64,000 bases of DNA from Leifsonia sp. 1010 (GCF_031455295.1 NZ_JAVDSL010000001.1:992001-1056000), one strand, 5' to 3'. Positions 36,578 to 45,705 are shown, counted from the first letter of the stretch. The notes: generated by a model not told the origin, from the sequence alone. Numbers and translations are program-made.

Positions 36578-36669
36578 CGCCGACGCTCCCCGGCCCGTTC
36601 CGTCGCGGGCCTGTCGCGGCACAGGCTAGCGCGACCTGACGCCCGCGGGGAGTAGAAGACGAGGTTTGC

Positions 36670-37227
36670 TCATGAATTCTCGACGGCGTAGTGGAGTCCG
36701 ATCGTCCCTCCGGCGAAGACCCGCTCCTCGAGGAGTGACAGCGAGAGAGACCGTCCGTGGGGGAGGGCCGGGGTGCCCCCGCCGACCGCGACCGGGACGA
36801 GGATGAGCCAGACCTCGTCCACCAGCCCGGCTGCGAAGGCTGCGGCGGCCAGGGTCGGGCCGCCGATGGAGACATCGCGGTCGGCGTCCGCGACGATGCG
36901 GCGGACCTCGTCCGCATCGAACCGCGTCAGCAACCGCGTCTTCGGCGTCGTCACCTCGTTCAGCGTGGACGAGAACACCACCTTCTCGGCGCTCTGCCAC
37001 ACTCCGGCGTAGTCGGCGATCACCGGCTCGTCGCTGTCGCCCATGTCCTGCCAGGCCCGCATGGTCTCGTACATCCTCCGGCCGTACAGATAGGTGCCGA
37101 TGCCGCGTTCGAGGTCGTTGACGAACGCGTGCACCTCTGCATCGGGATGCGCCCAGTCGAACGATCCGGAGCTGTCGACGGTGTAGCCGTCGATCGAGGC
37201 GATGGCCGAGAAGAGGAGACGTCCCAT
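36670..37227 (-). CDS. Dihydrofolate-reductase-like protein (RibD C-terminal family)
   Basis: A 185-residue protein with the RibD C-terminal/DHFR fold: MGRLLFSAIASIDGYTVD at the N-terminus, YLYGRRMYETMRAWQ and the NADPH-binding SIGGPTLAAAAFAAGLVDEVWL motif. Members reduce small heterocycles; function in this organism is unknown. The ATG at 37227 has TAGAGT 6 nt upstream and no Shine-Dalgarno, so the mRNA is probably leaderless. Confidence 0.85.
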   Translation of the reverse strand: MGRLLFSAIASIDGYTVDSSGSFDWAHPDAEVHAFVNDLERGIGTYLYGRRMYETMRAWQDMGDSDEPVIADYAGVWQSAEKVVFSSTLNEVTTPKTRLLTRFDADEVRRIVADADRDVSIGGPTLAAAAFAAGLVDEVWLILVPVAVGGGTPALPHGRSLSLSLLEERVFAGGTIGLHYAVENS

Positions 37228-37233
37228 GCAGGG

Positions 37234-37239
37234 ACTCTA
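37234..37239 (-). promoter_or_regulatory. -10 box of a leaderless promoter (RibD-like)
   Basis: Minus-strand TAGAGT is 6 nt before the ATG at 37227. Confidence 0.5.
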
Positions 37240-37282
37240 GGGGCGGGCGAACGCCGGGGCCAGAGCCCGGATCACCCGGCCG

Positions 37283-37540
37283 TCAGCCGATCTGCGGAAG
37301 AAGCGCCTTCAGAGCCCGCAGCTCGTCGTCGAAGATCCACGGCACCGCCACGTCGAGCACCAGTCCGATCCCGATCATCAGGAGGGTCGCCCCCGCAGCG
37401 ATCAGCACGAGGGTGACCAGCAGCTGCAGGTAGGGGTTGCCGGTGACGGCGGCGAGCAGCCCCCGCGCTCGCCGCCGCACCGGCACCGATGCCGTACCGA
37501 GCGTCGGTGCGGTTCGCAGTCCGTGTCCCAGTGTCGTCAT
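37283..37540 (-). CDS. Small membrane protein
   Basis: An 85-residue protein with a polar basic N-terminus (ending RRRARGLLA), one hydrophobic helix (LLVTLVLIAAGATLLMIGIGLVLDVAV) and a short acidic C-terminus. GGGGGAGA precedes the ATG at 37540. No family recognised. Confidence 0.6.
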   Translation of the reverse strand: MTTLGHGLRTAPTLGTASVPVRRRARGLLAAVTGNPYLQLLVTLVLIAAGATLLMIGIGLVLDVAVPWIFDDELRALKALLPQIG

Positions 37541-37672
37541 CGGTCTCCCCCTTCACGTCGACGCTCGAGACGGGAGCTCGAGCGGACATGTCCGAGTCAA
37601 CCGGGTGCGCGCTCGGCGGGCATCGACCGCAGGTAGGGATGAGGTCATCCCTGGGGATGATCCCGGTGCCGG

Positions 37673-38071
37673 TCAGGAGGGGTCTATGGTGCACCCGCAG
37701 CCGTCGGCCGGCTCGGGGATGCGGTGCTCGGCCCCGGCGAGACGGCGGGCGAGGAGGTTCCTGCGGCGCTCCAGGGCGGCGATCGCCGCATCCAGCTCGG
37801 CCAGTCCGTCGCGGTAGGCGTCGCGCGAGGCGGGGCATTCGTCGCTGTGCGCGTGGCCAGAGCCGAGGCAGTCGATGAACGGGCGCGCCTTGCCCGGAGG
37901 GATGCCGGTCGCGGCCAGCTCGCGGATCTCGAGCACGGCACGCAGATGCTCGTCGCCGTACTCGCGGTAGCCGTTGCCGAGGCGGTCGGGAGAGACGAGC
38001 CCGAGCCTCTCGTAGTACCGCACGGCCTTGACCGTGACACCCGCCCGCTCGGCCAGTTCGCTGATGCGCAT
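37673..38071 (-). CDS. MerR-family transcriptional regulator
   Basis: A 132-residue regulator. The N-terminal winged helix (MRISELAERAGVTVKAVRYYERLGL) is followed by the coiled-coil dimer region and a Cys-rich end (IDCLGSGHAHSDECP and GCGCTIDPS). The Cys and His arrangement suggests metal or thiol sensing as in CueR-type proteins, but the exact effector cannot be told. The ATG at 38071 gives the correct family length. A matching MerR-type dyad lies 24 bp upstream (38095-38116). Confidence 0.87.
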   Translation of the reverse strand: MRISELAERAGVTVKAVRYYERLGLVSPDRLGNGYREYGDEHLRAVLEIRELAATGIPPGKARPFIDCLGSGHAHSDECPASRDAYRDGLAELDAAIAALERRRNLLARRLAGAEHRIPEPADGCGCTIDPS

Positions 38072-38094
38072 GTCGTCCTCCGCTGTCAGCGTAG

Positions 38095-38116
38095 ACCTTG
38101 CCCTGCGGGTCAGGGT
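38095..38116 (+). promoter_or_regulatory. MerR-type operator dyad
   Basis: ACCTTGCCC TGCG GGTCAGGGT is an imperfect inverted repeat (7 of 9 positions) of the MerR class (ACC-N-GGT style), located immediately upstream of the MerR gene start and between it and the divergent 75-aa gene. It fits autoregulation or control of the divergent gene. Confidence 0.5.
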
Positions 38117-38137
38117 CCAGATGGCGTACACTTTTTG

Positions 38138-38149
38138 TTAGTGCACTAA
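38138..38149 (+). promoter_or_regulatory. 12-bp perfect palindrome, probable operator
   Basis: TTAGTGCACTAA lies 14 bp before the ATG of the 75-residue protein and about 700 bp from the OhrR-type gene. Palindromes of this size are bound by MarR-type proteins; the pairing to OhrR here is inferred. Confidence 0.5.
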
Positions 38150-38163
38150 TGAATCGAGGGATC

Positions 38164-38391
38164 ATGGCCGGACGCTTCGCCAGCTGGTATTCGAGGTGGA
38201 ACGAGAAGCTCATCCGCATCGCCGGTCCGGCGCAGCTCGGCGCGGGCCACCCGGAGGCGCCGGAGCAGCGTTCCGCCGCAGCGCCGTGCCCGATGTGCGG
38301 CCGCCCGATGACCGAGCACGAGGTGCTGCGGCCCGGCGGCCAGCGCGACGCGACGCGGCTGGTGTGCCCCGCGCCCGTTCAGGCGGCCTGA
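38164..38391 (+). CDS. Small zinc-ribbon-like protein
   Basis: A 75-residue protein starting MAGRFASWYSRWNEKLIRIAGP, with a CPMCGRPMTEHEV motif and a further Cys near the end, a possible zinc ribbon (C-x2-C ... C). A GAGGG site precedes the ATG at 38164. It lies between the MerR gene (divergent) and the OhrR gene (convergent). No function recognised. Confidence 0.6.
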   Translation: MAGRFASWYSRWNEKLIRIAGPAQLGAGHPEAPEQRSAAAPCPMCGRPMTEHEVLRPGGQRDATRLVCPAPVQAA

Positions 38392-38398
38392 GCCCGCA

Positions 38399-38836
38399 TC
38401 ATCCGGTGCGGACGGCCGCGCCGATGATCGTCTGCAGGCTCTCGCGGAGGTTCTCGAGCTCCGACACCGGCAGGCCGAGCCGTTCCACGATGCGCGGCGG
38501 GATCTTCTCCGCCTCCGCGCGGAGCGCCCGCCCGGCCTCCGTCAGGCGCACCTCGAGCGCGCGCTCGTCGGCCGCGCTGCGCCGCCGTTCGACATAGCCC
38601 GTCGCCTCGAGTCGCTTCAGCAGAGGGGAGAGGGTGGCCGGCTCCAGGGCGAGGGTGTCGCTGAGGTCTTTCACCGACCGCGGCTCGCGCTCCCACAGCG
38701 CCAGCATCACGAGGTACTGCGGATGCGTCAGCGACAGCGGTTCCAGCACCGGCCGGTAGAGCGCGATGACACTCCGCGCCGCCACAGCGAGGCCGAAGCA
38801 CACCTGGTTCTCGAGCGCGAGGAGGTCGTCGGACAT
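38399..38836 (-). CDS. ohrR: OhrR-like MarR-family peroxide/thiol sensor
   Basis: About 145 residues from the ATG at 38836. The N-terminal LENQVCFGLAVAARSVIALYRP closely follows the OhrR pattern with its redox-active Cys13, and the winged helix is PQYLVMLALWEREPRSVKDLSDTLALEPATLSPLLKRLEATG. OhrR proteins sense organic hydroperoxides by oxidation of this Cys. No Ohr peroxidase gene is in the window, so the regulated gene is unclear. TACAAT lies 6 nt before the ATG, a leaderless start; an upstream in-frame start at 38875 is less likely. Confidence 0.85.
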   Translation of the reverse strand: MSDDLLALENQVCFGLAVAARSVIALYRPVLEPLSLTHPQYLVMLALWEREPRSVKDLSDTLALEPATLSPLLKRLEATGYVERRRSAADERALEVRLTEAGRALRAEAEKIPPRIVERLGLPVSELENLRESLQTIIGAAVRTG

Positions 38837-38842
38837 CCGGCC

Positions 38843-38848
38843 ATTGTA
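38843..38848 (-). promoter_or_regulatory. -10 box of a leaderless promoter (ohrR)
   Basis: Minus-strand TACAAT lies 6 nt before the ATG at 38836. Confidence 0.55.
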
Positions 38849-38864
38849 TGGCTGGGTGCCGGCC

Positions 38865-39107
38865 TCAATACTCATCGGTGCGCCGCTCGACCCGCTGGCC
38901 GGTGACGGGGTCGATGCCGTCCTGTCGGATCGACGTGCGGGGTCTGCGCCGCAGCGCGAACGCCAGCGAGATGATGAAGACGACCAGGCCGGCTCCCATG
39001 AGGATGTACCCTGTGATCTTCAGGTCGATCCAGCTCACCTGCACCTGCAGGGCGAAGGCCAGGATGAGCCCGACGACGAAGATGAAGATGCCGCTTCCGA
39101 TGCCCAT
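38865..39107 (-). CDS. DUF6458-like two-helix membrane protein
   Basis: About 80 residues: MGIGSGIFIFVVGLILAFALQV and a second helix (ITGYILMGAGLVVFIISLAFAL), then a basic tail ending DPVTGQRVERRTDEY. This matches the DUF6458 pattern found widely in actinobacteria; function unknown. AAGGAG precedes the ATG at 39107; a GTG at 39113 is an alternative start. Confidence 0.75.
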   Translation of the reverse strand: MGIGSGIFIFVVGLILAFALQVQVSWIDLKITGYILMGAGLVVFIISLAFALRRRPRTSIRQDGIDPVTGQRVERRTDEY

Positions 39108-39190
39108 GCGCACGCTCCTTCACGTCCGGGCCTCAAGCTACTCCCCGACGCGCCGGAGCGCATCACACCGGTCGGTCGATGCGACCGGAA

Positions 39191-40006
39191 TCACTCGGCG
39201 CGCGAGAACTCGGACGCCCGGGCCACCTGCTCCGGCGTGAGCTGCACGCCCGTGTAGCGCTCGAACTGGCGAGCCGCCTGGAGGGCGATGACCTCGGCGC
39301 CCGTGATGACCGCTGTCTCCCTCGCCCGCGCTGCACGGATCAGCGGCGTCTCGGACGGGAACGCGACGACGTCGAACACGGTCGTCGCGCGCTCGATGAA
39401 CGCCTCGTCGAACGCCATCACGTCCTCCGCGTCTCCGCGCATCCCGAGCGGCGTCACGTTGACGATGACGTCGAACCCGGGCTCCGGGTCCTCCGCCACC
39501 CACTCGTAGCCGTACCGCTCCGCGAGAGCGGGGCCGGCCTCCGCATTGCGCGCGAGAACCGTCAGCTCGTCGAATCCCGCGCCGCGGAACGCCGCGACGA
39601 CGGCCTTCGCCATGCCGCCCGAGCCGCGCACCAGCACCCGCTGGGCGGTGTCGACCTCGTGCTCGGCGAGCAACTGGGCCACGGCCTCGTAGTCGGTGTT
39701 GGAGGCGGTCAGCAGGCCGTCTTCGTTCACGACGGTGTTCACGGACTCGATCGCCACGGCCGACGCCTCGAGGTTGTCGACCAGCGGGATGATCGCCTCC
39801 TTGAACGGCATGGAGACCGAGCATCCGCGGATCCCGAGCGCGCGGATGCCCCGCACGGCACCCTCCAGGTCGTCCGTCGTGAACGCCTTGTAGACGAAGT
39901 TCAGGCCGAGCTCGTCGTACAGGAAGTTGTGGAAACGCGTCCCGATGTTGCTGGGGCGACCGGCGAGTGAGATGCAGACCTGCATGTCCTTGTTCAGGAT
40001 GGGCAT
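39191..40006 (-). CDS. Shikimate 5-dehydrogenase-like protein
   Basis: A 271-residue protein of the shikimate/quinate dehydrogenase superfamily: N-terminal CISLAGRPSNIGTRFHNFLYDELGLNFVYKAF, the catalytic region SVSMPFKEAIIPLVD (with the active-site Lys), ESVNTVVNEDG, and the NADP motif VRGSGGMAKAVVAAFRGAG. It is divergent from the ROK regulator and sugar transporter, unlike aroE, which usually sits with aroC/aroK, so it may act on a carbohydrate-like substrate such as quinate or inositol derivatives (inference). Confidence 0.85.
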   Translation of the reverse strand: MPILNKDMQVCISLAGRPSNIGTRFHNFLYDELGLNFVYKAFTTDDLEGAVRGIRALGIRGCSVSMPFKEAIIPLVDNLEASAVAIESVNTVVNEDGLLTASNTDYEAVAQLLAEHEVDTAQRVLVRGSGGMAKAVVAAFRGAGFDELTVLARNAEAGPALAERYGYEWVAEDPEPGFDVIVNVTPLGMRGDAEDVMAFDEAFIERATTVFDVVAFPSETPLIRAARARETAVITGAEVIALQAARQFERYTGVQLTPEQVARASEFSRAE

Positions 40007-40117
40007 GCGTCCATCATCGCAGCAGCTGTCAGCATTCTCAGGTCCGTCACCCGATCTGGGGCCGACTCTTGCGTTCACAGCTTGACTCCAACACCCCGAT
40101 CGTTCACGCTTATCGCT

Positions 40118-41308
40118 ATGACCGCCACTCAGGGGCTGATCCCCCGTGGCGCACGCAATCCCGGGTCGCAGGGCGCACTGAGGCACTTGAACCAGGAACG
40201 ACTCGTCGAGTTCCTCCTGGCCAATGGACCGTCCACCCAGGCTGAGCTGGCGCGCGGGACCGGCCTGTCCACCGCCACCGTGTCGAACATCGTTCGCGAC
40301 ATGGCGGCCAAGGGCGTGGTCGCGACCTCCCCGGTGACGTCGAGCGGGCGACGCGCGCTGCTCGTGCAGCTCACCGACACCGGCGACATCGCCGTCGGCG
40401 TCGACTTCGGCCGCCGCCACGTGCGGATCGTGCTCACCACCCTCGGCTACGACGTCATCGCCGAGGAGCAGGTGGCGCTCGAACCCGGCTACGACGTGCT
40501 CGGCGCCGTGCGCGAGGCGGCGCGGCTGCTCGACCGGATGCTGGCGGAGGGCGGCCACGACCGCGAATCGGTGCTCGCCGTCGGCGTCGGCATCCCCGGC
40601 CCCATCGACCGCCGCACCGGAACGGTCCTGCAGGGTGCCATCCTCCCCGAATGGGTCGGAATCACCCGGCGGGAGCTGGAGGATGTGTTCGGCTTTCCGG
40701 TCGTCGTCGACAACGACGCCAACCTGGGCGCTCTGGCCGAGGTCACCTGGGGCGCGAACCGCGGAGAGCGCAACCTGATCTTCGTCAAGATCGGCACCGG
40801 GATCGGCGCCGGTCTCATCCTGAACGGCCAGCCGTACTACGGGTTCCTCGGCATCACGGGCGAACTCGGTCACACGCCGGTCGCCGAGCATGGCGTCATC
40901 TGCCGCTGCGGCAACCGCGGCTGCCTGGAGACGATCGCGTCGACCAGCGTGATGCTCGAGTCGCTCGGGCGGGGCGACGGCGCTCGCACGGCCGCGGACA
41001 TCCTGCGCCGCGGGCTCGACAAGGACCCGGCCGTCCTGCGGGTCGTCAGCGACGCGGGCACGGCAATCGGGCAGGCGATCGGCAACATCGCGAACGTGAT
41101 CAACCCCGAGCTCGTGCTCATCGGCGGACCGCTGGTCGGCCTGGGCGACGCGCTGCTCGACCCGATCCGGCACGGGATACGGCAGAACGCCATCCCGATC
41201 ATCGCCGGCACGACCACCGTCCGGATCTCGTCGCTGGGCGACCGCGCCGAATCGCTCGGAGCGGCCGCGATCGTCATCAAGGGCGCCCTCGCCGGGCAAG
41301 AGGGCTGA
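40118..41308 (+). CDS. ROK-family transcriptional repressor
   Basis: About 396 residues. An N-terminal helix-turn-helix (STQAELARGTGLSTATVSNIVRDMAAKGVV) is followed by a ROK sugar-kinase-like fold with GVGIPGPIDRRTG, DNDANLGALAE, GIGAGLILNG and the zinc cluster CRCGNRGCLE. Such proteins repress sugar transport genes until bound by sugar. It precedes the ChvE/MmsAB transporter operon by 117 bp on the same strand. Start at 40118 is chosen to keep the HTH near the N-terminus; upstream in-frame ATG at 40082 is possible. Confidence 0.9.
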   Translation: MTATQGLIPRGARNPGSQGALRHLNQERLVEFLLANGPSTQAELARGTGLSTATVSNIVRDMAAKGVVATSPVTSSGRRALLVQLTDTGDIAVGVDFGRRHVRIVLTTLGYDVIAEEQVALEPGYDVLGAVREAARLLDRMLAEGGHDRESVLAVGVGIPGPIDRRTGTVLQGAILPEWVGITRRELEDVFGFPVVVDNDANLGALAEVTWGANRGERNLIFVKIGTGIGAGLILNGQPYYGFLGITGELGHTPVAEHGVICRCGNRGCLETIASTSVMLESLGRGDGARTAADILRRGLDKDPAVLRVVSDAGTAIGQAIGNIANVINPELVLIGGPLVGLGDALLDPIRHGIRQNAIPIIAGTTTVRISSLGDRAESLGAAAIVIKGALAGQEG

Positions 41309-41356
41309 CACCTCCCGGCCGGTCTCAGGCCGTTATCGCATCGTTGTCTTCACTAT

Positions 41357-41386
41357 TTGACGACAAGTGAGAAGATAGCGTTTACT
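41357..41386 (+). promoter_or_regulatory. Promoter and possible ROK operator before the sugar ABC operon
   Basis: TTGACG at 41357-41362 and TTTACT at 41381-41386 are separated by 18 bp. The TTGTC (41344) and GACAA (41360) elements and CTTCAC / GTGAG around them are imperfect inverted half-sites that a ROK repressor could bind. Confidence 0.45.
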
Positions 41387-41425
41387 ACTTAGGCACATCC
41401 ATTCCCGAGCCCGCAAGGAGCGACG

Positions 41426-42988
41426 ATGCCGTCGAACGCAGTCATCCTCGAGATGCGCGCGATCACCAAGGAGTTCCCGGGGGTCAAAGCGCTGGAGGAT
41501 GTCTCCCTCACCGTCCACGCCGACGAGATCCACGCGATCTGCGGCGAGAACGGCGCGGGGAAGTCCACCCTCATGAAGGTCCTCTCCGGCGTGTACCCCT
41601 ATGGGACGTACAGCGGAGACATCGTCTATCAGGGCGACGTGATGCGGTTCAAGGACATCAAGTCCAGCGAGCAGCAGGGGATCGTGATCATCCACCAGGA
41701 GCTCGCGCTCATCCCCGAGCTCTCGATCACCGAGAACATCTTCCTCGGCAACGAGCCCGGCCGCGGCGGCGTCATCAACTGGGGCGAGGCCAAGCGTCGT
41801 GCCGTCGAACTGCTCGCGCGCGTCGGCCTCTCCGACGACCCGGACACCCAGATCAAGAACATCGGCGTCGGCAAGCAGCAGCTCGTCGAGATCGCGAAGG
41901 CGCTCAACAAGAACGTCAAGCTCCTCATCCTCGACGAGCCCACCGCGGCGCTGAACGAGGCCGAGTCGCAGCACCTCCTCGACCTGATCCTCGGACTGAA
42001 GGGTCGCGGGATCAGCTCCATCATCATCAGCCACAAGCTCAACGAGATCGAGCGCGTGGCCGACCAGATCACCATCATCCGCGACGGTCGTGCGATCGAG
42101 ACGCTCGACGTCAAGGCCGACGGCGTCGACGAGGACCGCATCATCCGCGGAATGGTCGGCCGCACGCTCGAGAGCCGCTTCCCCGAGCGCACGCCCGACA
42201 TCGGCGAGAAGTTCTTCGAGGTGCGCAACTGGGTCGTCCAGCACCCGCAGGTCCCCGACCGCCTCGTGGTCAAGAACTCGAGCTTCTACGTCCGTCGCGG
42301 TGAGATCGTCGGCTTCGCCGGCCTCATGGGCGCCGGTCGCACGGAACTCGCCATGAGCGTCTTCGGCCACTCCTACGGCACCTGGGTCTCGGGCGAGATC
42401 TACAAGGACGGCAAGGAGATCCGCGTCCGCAACGTTTCCGAGGCCATCGACAACGGCATGGCCTACGTGAGCGAGGACCGCAAGGTGCTCGGCCTCAACC
42501 TCCTCGACGACATCAAGCAGTCCGTCGTCGCGGCGAAGCTCAAGAAGATCGCCAAGCGCGGCGTCGTCGACGACCTGCAGGAGTACGCGGTCGCCGACGA
42601 GTACCGCAAGCTCCTGCGCATCCGCACGCCCGACGTCGACCGCGGTGTCTCCACGCTCTCCGGCGGCAACCAGCAGAAGGTCGTCCTGGCCAAGTGGATG
42701 TTCACCGACCCGGACATCCTGATCCTGGACGAGCCGACGCGAGGCATCGACGTCGGCGCCAAGTTCGAGATCTACGGGATCATCCAGCAGCTGGCCGCGC
42801 AGGGCAAGGGCGTCATCGTGATCTCGTCGGAGCTGCCGGAGCTGCTGGGCATCTCCGACCGCATCTACACGATCTTCGAGGGTCAGATCACCAACGAGTT
42901 CCCCATCGCCGAGGCGACCCCCGAGACGCTCCTGAAGAGCATGACCTCAGCCAAGAAGTCCCCATTCACGGAAAGTGCGGCCCGATAG
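41426..42988 (+). CDS. mmsA: Multiple-monosaccharide ABC transporter ATPase (two ABC domains)
   Basis: A 520-residue fused ATPase of the GguA/MmsA type. The first domain has Walker [12 protein letters not shown], the signature-like region [15 protein letters not shown] and Walker [14 protein letters not shown]; the second has [26 protein letters not shown] and [17 protein letters not shown]. The phrase [29 protein letters not shown] is characteristic of this subfamily. It powers import of monosaccharides such as xylose, glucose or galactose. AAGGAG precedes the ATG. Confidence 0.93.
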   Translation: MPSNAVILEMRAITKEFPGVKALEDVSLTVHADEIHAICGENGAGKSTLMKVLSGVYPYGTYSGDIVYQGDVMRFKDIKSSEQQGIVIIHQELALIPELSITENIFLGNEPGRGGVINWGEAKRRAVELLARVGLSDDPDTQIKNIGVGKQQLVEIAKALNKNVKLLILDEPTAALNEAESQHLLDLILGLKGRGISSIIISHKLNEIERVADQITIIRDGRAIETLDVKADGVDEDRIIRGMVGRTLESRFPERTPDIGEKFFEVRNWVVQHPQVPDRLVVKNSSFYVRRGEIVGFAGLMGAGRTELAMSVFGHSYGTWVSGEIYKDGKEIRVRNVSEAIDNGMAYVSEDRKVLGLNLLDDIKQSVVAAKLKKIAKRGVVDDLQEYAVADEYRKLLRIRTPDVDRGVSTLSGGNQQKVVLAKWMFTDPDILILDEPTRGIDVGAKFEIYGIIQQLAAQGKGVIVISSELPELLGISDRIYTIFEGQITNEFPIAEATPETLLKSMTSAKKSPFTESAAR

Positions 42989-42990
42989 CC

Positions 42991-44334
42991 ATGACCACTC
43001 AGATCCCTGACACGAAGAAGTCCGGAGGACTGCGCGACCTCGGCAAGATGTTCGGAGGCGGCCAGTCCACCGGCCGTCAGTTCGGCATCCTGGGCGCCCT
43101 CGTCGTCATCATCATCCTGTTCGAGATCCTCACCGGCGGAACGACGCTCGAGCCGGTGAACCTCATCAACCTGGTGAACCAGAACGCCTACGTGCTCATC
43201 CTCGCGATCGGCATGGTTATGGTGATCATCGCGGGCCACATCGACCTGTCGGTCGGTTCCGTGGCGGCGCTGGTCGGCATCATCGTCGCCAAGGCGATGA
43301 CGGACTGGAACCTCCCCTGGCCGTTCGCGATCGTCCTCGGCCTGCTCGTCGGTGTGGCCATCGGCGCCTGGCAGGGCTGGTGGGTCGCGTACGTCGGCGT
43401 CCCCGCGTTCATCGTGACCCTGGCCGGCATGCTCATCTTCCGCGGCCTCAACCAGCTGATCGGAAACGCGAACACCATCCCGGTGCCGGACGGCTTCACC
43501 TTCATCGGCGGCGGCTACCTGCCGGAGTGGGGCCCGAACACCGGCTTCAACAACTCCACGCTGCTGCTCGGTCTGATCATCGCGGTCGTCATCGCGCTGC
43601 TCGAGGTCCGCACCCGCCGCAACCAGACCAAGATGGGCTCCGAGAAGGCGCCGCTCTGGGTCAGCGTGTTCAAGGTGGTCGTGCTCGACGCCGTCGTCCT
43701 CTACGCGACCTTCCTGTTCGCGAGCGGCCGCGTCGGCACCTCGTTCCCGGTGTCGGGCATCATCCTCGGCATCCTGATCATCGTCTACTCGTTCGTCACC
43801 CGCAGCACCATCTTCGGTCGCCACATCTACGCGGTCGGCGGCAACTGGCACGCGGCGGAGCTCTCCGGCGTGAAGATCAAGCGCGTCAACTTCTTCGTGA
43901 TGATGAACATGTCCGTGCTCGCCGCGCTGGCCGGCATGGTCGCGGTCGCCCGCTCGGTCTCCTCCGGCCCGCAGGACGGCCTCGGCTGGGAGCTCGACGC
44001 GATCGCCGCCGTGTTCATCGGTGGTGCCGCGGTCTCCGGCGGTATCGGAACCGTCGCCGGCTCCATCGTCGGTGGTCTCGTCATCGCGGTCCTCAACAAC
44101 GGCCTGCAGCTGCTCGGCGTCACGAGCGACAAGGTCCAGATCATCAAGGGCCTCGTCCTGCTGATCGCGGTCGGCATCGACGTCTACTCGAAGCGCCGTG
44201 GCGGCCCCTCGTTGATCGGAAGGATGTTCGGCGGCGGCAAGACGCAGGAGGCGAACGCCGCCGGCGCAGAGCAGCCCGCCGTCCTCCCGACCGCGGACGA
44301 GGCCGAGGACAGCTCCCGCTCCCTCACCTCCTGA
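42991..44334 (+). CDS. mmsB: Multiple-monosaccharide ABC transporter permease
   Basis: A 447-residue permease with about ten membrane helices and the conserved ABC permease loops (IIAGHIDLSVGSVAALVGII; AVFIGGAAVSGGIGTVAGSIVGGL). It contains a charged cytoplasmic insert (EVRTRRNQTKMGSEKA) between helices, as in GguB-type proteins. It starts 2 bp after the ATPase stop. With the ATPase and ChvE-like binding protein it forms the complete importer. Confidence 0.92.
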   Translation: MTTQIPDTKKSGGLRDLGKMFGGGQSTGRQFGILGALVVIIILFEILTGGTTLEPVNLINLVNQNAYVLILAIGMVMVIIAGHIDLSVGSVAALVGIIVAKAMTDWNLPWPFAIVLGLLVGVAIGAWQGWWVAYVGVPAFIVTLAGMLIFRGLNQLIGNANTIPVPDGFTFIGGGYLPEWGPNTGFNNSTLLLGLIIAVVIALLEVRTRRNQTKMGSEKAPLWVSVFKVVVLDAVVLYATFLFASGRVGTSFPVSGIILGILIIVYSFVTRSTIFGRHIYAVGGNWHAAELSGVKIKRVNFFVMMNMSVLAALAGMVAVARSVSSGPQDGLGWELDAIAAVFIGGAAVSGGIGTVAGSIVGGLVIAVLNNGLQLLGVTSDKVQIIKGLVLLIAVGIDVYSKRRGGPSLIGRMFGGGKTQEANAAGAEQPAVLPTADEAEDSSRSLTS

Positions 44335-44383
44335 TTCTTTTCCCTTCCCCCTGCACCATCCAACACAGAGAAAGAGAAACGCA

Positions 44384-45472
44384 ATGCGCAAAATCGCACT
44401 CGCGACAGTGGCTGTCGCAGCTGCCGCCGCGCTGGCACTGTCCGGCTGCTCCAGCCGCGGCTCCGACAGCGGTTCGTCGGCTTCCGGCTTCGCCAAGGAC
44501 TCGACCATCGGTGTCGCCCTCCCGACTAAGACGTCGGAGAACTGGGTGCTCGCCGGTGGCCTGTTCGAGGACGGCCTGAAGGAGGCCGGCTTCAAGGGCG
44601 ACGTGCAGTACGCCGGTGGTTCGGGCGTCTCCGACCAGCAGTCGCAGATCCAGTCGATGATCACCAACGGCGCCAAGGTCGTCATCATCGGCGCCGTCGA
44701 CGGTGGCCAGCTCGCCGCGCAGGCCAAGGCCGCGCACGACGCCGGCGCGACCGTCATCGCGTACGACCGCCTCATCCTCAACACGAACGACGTGGACTAC
44801 TACGTCGCGTACGACAACGAGAAGGTCGGCGAGCTGCAGGGTCAGGCCCTGCTCGACGGCATGAAGGCCAAGTTCCCGGACAAGAAGTCCTACAACATCG
44901 AGCTGTTCTCCGGTTCGCCGGACGACGCCAACTCGGCGGTCTTCTTCAACGGTGCGATGAAGGTCCTCAAGCCGAAGATCGAGGACGGCACGCTGAAGGT
45001 CGTCTCGGGTCAGACCGAGATCAAGCAGACCGCGACCCAGGGCTGGCTGCCGCAGAACGCGCAGACTCGCATGGACACGCTGCTCGCGAAGAACTACGCG
45101 TCGACCGAGCTCGACGGCGTCCTGTCGCCGAACGACACCCTGGCCCGCGCCATCATCACCTCGGTGAAGGGTGCAGGCAAGCCGGTCCCGATCGTCACCG
45201 GTCAGGACTCCGAGGCCGAGTCGGTCAAGTCCATCATGGCGGGCGAGCAGTACTCGACCATCAACAAGGACACCCGCAACCTGGTCAAGCAGGCCATCAC
45301 CATGGTGAAGGACCTGCAGCAGGGCAAGAAGCCCGAGATCAACGACGACAAGTCGTACGACAACGGCAAGAAGGTCGTCCCGGCGTTCCTGCTGAAGCCG
45401 GTCATCGTCACCAAGGAGAACGCGGCGGAGGCGTACGCCAACGACCCGACCCTGGAGCCGCTGACCAAGTAA
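44384..45472 (+). CDS. chvE: ChvE-type sugar-binding lipoprotein
   Basis: A 362-residue lipoprotein: signal peptide MRKIALATVAVAAAAALALSGC with the lipobox LSGC, then a type I periplasmic-binding fold with KTSENWVL, SGSPDDANSAVFFNGAM, and TQGWLPQNAQTRMDTLLAKNY, which is diagnostic for ChvE/multiple-monosaccharide binding proteins. It delivers the sugar to MmsAB. A weak purine-rich site precedes the ATG at 44384. It is followed by a strong terminator at 45499. Confidence 0.93.
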   Translation: MRKIALATVAVAAAAALALSGCSSRGSDSGSSASGFAKDSTIGVALPTKTSENWVLAGGLFEDGLKEAGFKGDVQYAGGSGVSDQQSQIQSMITNGAKVVIIGAVDGGQLAAQAKAAHDAGATVIAYDRLILNTNDVDYYVAYDNEKVGELQGQALLDGMKAKFPDKKSYNIELFSGSPDDANSAVFFNGAMKVLKPKIEDGTLKVVSGQTEIKQTATQGWLPQNAQTRMDTLLAKNYASTELDGVLSPNDTLARAIITSVKGAGKPVPIVTGQDSEAESVKSIMAGEQYSTINKDTRNLVKQAITMVKDLQQGKKPEINDDKSYDNGKKVVPAFLLKPVIVTKENAAEAYANDPTLEPLTK

Positions 45473-45498
45473 CGGTTCTCACACCCCGCGTGTGAAAC

Positions 45499-45535
45499 GA
45501 AAGGGGCCGGAGTGCGATGCACTCCGGCCCCTTTC
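45499..45535 (+). terminator. Strong intrinsic terminator after the sugar ABC operon
   Basis: A 17-bp perfect stem (GAAAGGGGCCGGAGTGC with its complement) and a 3-nt loop follow the chvE stop by 26 bp. Confidence 0.85.
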
Positions 45536-45705
45536 CCGATCCGTCCCCCGACAGGATCGGTCCCCCTGGCCGAGCTTGATCACAGGCTAGGGCGCGGCAT
45601 GCGGGGCCGGCATCGGTGGCAGCACGGATATGCGCTTCCGTGCGTACCCGACGTGGCTGGTATGTTAGGACAGGTATGAGCCGTTTCTGACGTTGAGGAG
45701 CCAGG

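Noticed and set aside
38098-38163. Longer N-terminus for the zinc-ribbon protein
   Set aside because: It would begin inside the MerR operator dyad and place the palindrome in coding sequence; a GAGGG site supports the ATG at 38164.
39191-41311. Very long minus-strand frame spanning the shikimate-dehydrogenase-like and ROK genes
   Set aside because: Only 39191-40006 has recognisable domains; the rest is antisense to the ROK regulator.
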